From: Bos javanicus
Lineage: Eukaryota; Chordata; Mammalia; Artiodactyla; Bovidae
DNA length: 64,000 nt
Reading direction: 5' to 3'
Assembly: GCF_032452875.1 (NCBI RefSeq)
Contig: NC_083871.1
Span: forward strand, 4,315,692 to 4,379,691
Shown here one piece after another: positions 59,699 to 64,000 of the stretch. The notes beneath the pieces are model-generated. The model did no database searches. It was given only the letters and a program-made list of their open reading frames with translations, and was not told where the DNA came from. Within the stretch, counting starts at the first letter, position 1; each line of letters begins with the position of its first letter. Both the position numbers and the translations under genes were made by a program.

Positions 59699-61867
59699 GT
59701 CATCACATGGTTTTATTATCATTTTCCAAAAGAAAATGGTAATATGCAACCAATATATTAATATATGGTATATAACCAGATTTTAGAAGATGCTTTTAGT
59801 CAATTTACAACTTTATATTAATAGGTTAATAAAATTATTGACATTAGTATAACTTTAAAAAGAATCCTTCAAAGCTTACATCTTCTAATTGATTTCTTAA
59901 AAGTGTATTCTGCCATGCTGACATACACACATACATTTATAGAAGTAGATATTATACTATCTATCTAAAATCTTTGTCATATGTATTCAGTAGTTGACTA
60001 GTTAAGTTACAATAAAACTGTGTGTATACATATGTTGTATATAATATTTATAATAACCACAAGAAATCTAAGGTTTTGTCTTTTATAATAGTGTAGGTGA
60101 CTTGCACACAATATAAGCTGTATTTTTATAGCAACCAATTCAAGTGCATTTCTGCTCCAGAGGTTTCTTAATGTAATAGGAAAATAGTTTCTTCCATGAT
60201 GCAGTGAATCCCCAAAATCTGTCTTTGGATTTGTATGCCACAGAAAAAAAATCTTTTATACTGAATTTTAAATCTGATTTGATAATAACATTCATGGTAC
60301 TATTTCACTTTTAAGAGATAAACATCCAAAGGTTTCTTTTGATTTTATAAATTGCCTGAAAAAAAAAAAATCTTTAGTAGAATTTATCGATTCTCCATCT
60401 CAAACTACTGATAGCACTGATATAAAAGCTATCATTTAAGTCTTTGCAATTTTTTCTAATAATGGAAGCTACATGATAACAGACTGCTTTTTTTCGTCTT
60501 ACATTCACAAGAAAATCTGAAATGAAAATTATAAAATTAATCCGAAAAAAGATTGCACAAGATAGATCACTACTGGCCATTTACTACAGGGCCAGTGGGG
60601 GCAGCAGTGACCAATCAGGTGACCAGTGTGTCCCTCTGCTTAAACCTGAGTACAGTTTGTTTTCTCAGAGAGGCCCCTGTGTGCTGTTCTTAAGAGAGAC
60701 ATGTTAGCTCCCCTGGGTCTGGAAAGGGCTAGAGAAAGAAGAAAGGTCACCTCTGTCCATTGTTCATACTTAACCTGATGTTAAAAGGACCACTCTGTGG
60801 GCCACAGTGTTATCTTACTCACTCACTCACCAGACCATGGAAGAAGCTGGAGGCAACAGACAATATTACCACTACTGTATTCATAAAAATGTGAAAGTCC
60901 AGAGCAAATGGTAGCCTGCTGGAATCTGGAACAGCAAAGATAAATCATGATTTATGGTCACTCTAGTTTTAATGGACATGAGTGGACATTGTATTCGGGC
61001 TCCCACATGAAGCTGCAAACTTAGAGTTTGCCATGCCCTTAGTGAGAGTTGAAATACAAATACAAATAATAGTAGTAATCCTATAAAGAGCGGCATGAGA
61101 TGAACATGCACACTTCAGAGGTATGCGTGTATCTGTGTGTAAGAGGCCACACAATCCCTTAAAGCTTCATGTGAGTTTGGAGTCTGAATTTGTTACATTC
61201 ATATGAGCACAGAGACAACAACCACAAAAGGTACTACTCTTCCAATGTGATTTGCAAAAAAAGAATTCCTCAAGCCATTGTCATATAAAAAAGATCCAAC
61301 ACATGAATTCACATTTCAAATCACAAAATTTTGAGGAAGGTAGTAAAAGTCAGCACAATCAGAAAAATCAAGGTTTTTTTTTTTTTTTTTTAATGACCAG
61401 GGGTTCTGGAAATATGAAATGTAGAATAGAAAATAGGCACTTAATATGTTTCTGAAAATGAAAATGAAAATTATTGGTAGTGTGAGATGGAAAAAATGTC
61501 CAGAAGAATTGAAAATCACAAAATAAAATGCAGAGTTTGAAAATGTGAAAATCAATAAGATATTCCAGATGAACTTATTTAACATTTAAATATGTATGCT
61601 TAAAGAGAAAATCAATGGGCCAGGGGATAGATCTACTAATAAAAAGTACCGAGAGTGTAGCACAGAGAGATAACAGATGAATCAAGAAGGTAGAAAACAA
61701 AAATATAATCTCTCAGTTAGGAGATTCTTTGCAGAGGGGATTATAGAAATTGAAAGAAAGTGTCAATGAAATAATGACCACCCTTTTTTTAGAAGTAAGT
61801 ATGGAGAAATTCACCTTTATTGATATTGAACATACTATAAATTAGGTTTTCAAAACTCAGTATAGCT
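59699..61867. other. Mostly unique sequence
   Basis: AT-rich with a GC-richer stretch near 60590-60840, an A-run near 60359-60370 and a T-run at about 61374-61392. No gene supported. Confidence 0.4.
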
Positions 61868-62160
61868 GCAGGGGTAGACAAATAGACCTTGAAACAGAAT
61901 AAAAAGTTCAAACATAGACTCATGCTTGCTTGTATGGAAACCTGACATATGATAGAGAGGGCTTTTCAGATATGTGGGCAAAGGACAGACACACCATAAT
62001 GACATAACATTTGTTATCCATCAAATCATGGAGAAATCACATAGACTATGTTGTAACAGTTAGTTAACTGGCTTGATAAAAGAAAAATCTGGACGCATAC
62101 CTAAAAATATGTTTTAACAAATAAAAGCAACAAAGATAAACATACTTAATATGCATTTAA
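61868..62160 (+). repeat. Ancient L1 ORF2 fragment, plus strand
   Basis: Order of sense ORF2 landmarks: 'gtagacaaatagaccttgaa', 'gaataaaaagttcaaacata', 'ctgacatatgatagagaggg', then 'aagaaaaatctggacgcata'. Heavily diverged. Confidence 0.6.
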
Positions 62161-62409
62161 CTACTATTTTGAGAAGACAGGAAAGTATATAATATACCAA
62201 GGGAGCTCAGCTGAGATAAACAAGGTACAAATGTCACTTCAGGTAAAAATTTCAGGGTTGATGGGCTTACAGGAGCATAGAAGGTGTAGCAGTTGTGTTT
62301 CAGGAAGAGAGACCAAGATGTGTGAGCTCCAGCTGGGAAAAGCATGACATACATGGTTCAGAACAGTTACCTTTTCTTTTTAAAGATGTGTCAATTTGAT
62401 AAAATATGA

Positions 62410-62530
62410 GAGCTCAATGGTTAATTTGCATTTCTTTGATTTCTAACACTTTTCATATGCTTATGAGTCATTTACATTTCTTTTTTGATACTGATATGTC
62501 CTTTTATCATCCTGCTCACTTTCTTATACT
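62410..62530 (-). repeat. Ancient L1 ORF2 fragment, minus strand
   Basis: 'aatttgcatttctttgattt', 'acttttcatatgcttatgag' and 'catttacatttcttttttga' match the antisense of the L1 ORF2 3' region. Orientation is opposite to 61868-62160, so the two are separate insertions or an inversion. Confidence 0.5.
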
Positions 62531-63249
62531 TAAAGCAGAAAACATATTTAATATAACTGAAATTAAAATTTCAACTTAATTGAAATTAAAATCAAATTTC
62601 TTGAAAGTTTGAGGCTGACCTCTACCGATCCCAAGACACTTCTGGCATCACTCATATCTCCAAAAGGGAAGGATCAGGAAGCAAAGATGGGTTCCCAAAA
62701 CTCAAGCCACCAGGAAAGGTTGGCCACCAAACTAGAAACACAAATCAGCTTGAAATGCCAGGTATAAGATCAGAGGGTCAGAGGTTGTTTAGAAGTAGAA
62801 CAGGGTAAAATATGGTGAATTTGCTCAAATATTAATTTTACCCGTGTTTTATTCATTCTTGTCTTCCTATTATTCTGAACTTGCTTGTTTTAGCGACATA
62901 GGTTGTTATGTAAAAGAAGAGTCAGTGCTGGATGATCAGAGTTAAATGCCACAATTAACTCTGCTTTTGTGCCTCTGCAATTACAATGGCTAAAGGCACA
63001 GCTGTTCAGGGCATGATGTTCAAGTGTCCTGTGTATGCCCCACGACAGCCCCCATGGTAAGCAGTCAGAAGGCAATGCTTCTGTAGGCCTCAGCTGGTAC
63101 TTGGTCTCTCCTGATGCAGAGAAGTTACTCAATATATTTATGGCAAATGAATTACAATTAGATGGGTTAAAATAATAATAGCAATGAATCCTGTGTTTCT
63201 CAGGAAAGACTAAGTTAAAAGATTATGTGTGTTCATAAAATGATACCAC
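62531..63249. other. Unassigned unique sequence
   Basis: No gene or repeat recognised. Confidence 0.4.
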
Positions 63250-63532
63250 CAAAAAACTAAGATCATGCCATCCCGTCCATGACTTCATAGCAAATAGATG
63301 GGGGGAAAAATGGAAAAGGTGACAGATTTTATTTTCTTGGGCTCCAAAATCACTGTGGACAGTGACTGCAACCATGAAATTAAAAGACACTTGCTCCTTG
63401 GAAGAAAAGCTATGATGAACCCAGATAGCATTTTGAAAAGCAGAGACATCACTTTGCTGACAAAGGTCCATATATGTTTTTTCCAGTAGTCATGTATGGA
63501 AGTGGGAGTTGGGCCATAAAGAAGGCTGAGTA
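63250..63532 (+). repeat. BovB fragment, left part of a split element
   Basis: Plus-strand BovB RT/C-terminal region from 'aaaaaactaagatcatgcca' to 'ccataaagaaggctgag'. A 63298-63489 frame encodes the FIFLGSKITVDSDCNHEIKR region. Its right continuation is at 63907. Confidence 0.92.
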
Positions 63533-63906
63533 AGGATCTGTTTGTTGTTCAGTCACTCATTCATGTCCAACTCTTTGTGACCCCGTGGGCTGCAGCATGT
63601 CTGACCTCCCTGTCCTTCACCATTTCCCAGAGCTCACTCAAACTTATGTCCATTGAGCTGGTGTTGCCATTCAACCATTTCATCCACTGTCATCCCCTTC
63701 TCGTCCTGCCTTTAGTCTTTCTAAGGGTCAGGGTCTTTTTCAGTGAGTTGGCTCTTTGAATCACATTGCCAAAATATTGGAGATTCAGTATCAGCCCTTC
63801 CAATGAATATTCAGGGCTGATTTCCTTTAGGCTTCACTAGTTTGATCTCCTTGCTGTCCAAAGGACTCTCAAGAGTCTTCTCCAGCACACAGGTCAAAAG
63901 TATCAA
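63533..63906 (-). repeat. BovB 3'-end copy inserted in opposite orientation
   Basis: Plus strand ttgttgttcagtcactcatt through catcccctt to 'acaggtcaaaagtatcaa' is a minus-strand BovB 3' end with a GTT tail. It contains sequence that the flanking plus-strand element also has on its right side, so it is a second copy rather than an inverted piece of the same one. Confidence 0.92.
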
Positions 63907-64000
63907 GCTGAAGCTCCAGCATTTTGGCCACCTGATGTGAAGAGGCTACTCCTGGAAAAGACCCTGATGCTGGAAAAAATTGAGAGCAGGAGGAGAAGAG
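63907..64000 (+). repeat. BovB fragment, right part, continues past window end
   Basis: gctgaagctccagcattttg, then gctggaaaaaattgagagca: plus-strand BovB 3' region. It continues the element at 63250-63532 but lacks the sequence in between. The 3' end is outside the window. Confidence 0.92.

Noticed and set aside
63533..63906. Simple inversion within one BovB
   Set aside because: The minus piece repeats 3' sequence that also follows at 63907-64000 on the plus strand, so at least two copies are needed.

Overview
This is ruminant nuclear DNA, from cattle, sheep, goat or a near relative. The call rests on four repeat families seen together: BovB (an RTE-type LINE), its dependent SINEs Bov-tA and Bov-A/Bov-A2, and 3' ends of the young ruminant L1 (L1-BT). 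The species cannot be settled by reading alone. Older mammalian layers are also present: ancient L1, MIR, and one cetartiodactyl CHR-type SINE. By my coordinates, recognisable interspersed repeats cover just over half of the window. I found no functional protein-coding gene, no structural RNA gene, no CRISPR array and no prokaryotic mobile element. Every long open frame except one either lies in a BovB or L1 copy or is the antisense shadow of one. The exception is a frame near 55.1 kb that I cannot place. The window reads as intergenic or deep-intron, AT-rich DNA. LAYOUT. 0-7.3 kb: scattered Bov-tA SINEs, then an ancient minus-strand L1 (5.9-7.3 kb) carrying a Bov-A with a perfect 12-bp target-site duplication (TSD). 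7.6-8.7 kb: 5'-truncated BovB (+). 8.7-10 kb: a locally GC- and CpG-richer block of unknown origin holding two same-strand Bov-tA copies. 10-13 kb: mostly unique, one MIR. 13.05-14.17 kb: BovB (-) with a perfect 12-bp TSD. 14.5-23.9 kb: several minus-strand L1 pieces with BovB, Bov-A2 and Bov-tA insertions. 24-29 kb: AT-rich unique DNA, a plus-strand L1 tail split by a Bov-A2, and a diverged local duplication. 29.1-33.4 kb: two BovB (+) and two Bov-tA. 33.4-36.5 kb: unique, with a possible 33-nt microexon. 37.0-40.4 kb: one ancient L1 (-) split by four later insertions. 42.46-47.97 kb: two BovB copies head to head; the plus copy is nearly full length and has remnants of the endonuclease and reverse transcriptase. 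48.2-49.9 kb: L1-BT inside a BovB that lacks the sequence expected at the insertion point. 50.5-53.1 kb: L1 (+) with a TA microsatellite and nested insertions. 53.5-57 kb: mostly unique, including the CpG-bearing block at 55.04-55.73 kb. 57.0-58.4 kb: BovB (-). 59.4-59.7 kb: dimeric Bov-tA. 63.25-64 kb: plus/minus/plus BovB mosaic running off the window edge. HOW THE PARTS RELATE. BovB supplies the endonuclease and reverse transcriptase, and the SINEs share its 3' end and are thought to be mobilised by it. Layering order (ancient L1, then MIR/CHR, then BovB/Bov-tA/Bov-A2 and L1-BT) can be read from which element interrupts which. I see no evidence for a new biological system. The points most worth checking are the CpG-bearing block at 55.0-55.7 kb, the inverted BovB pair, the L1-BT/BovB junction at 48.7-49.85 kb and the GC-rich block at 8.7-10 kb.
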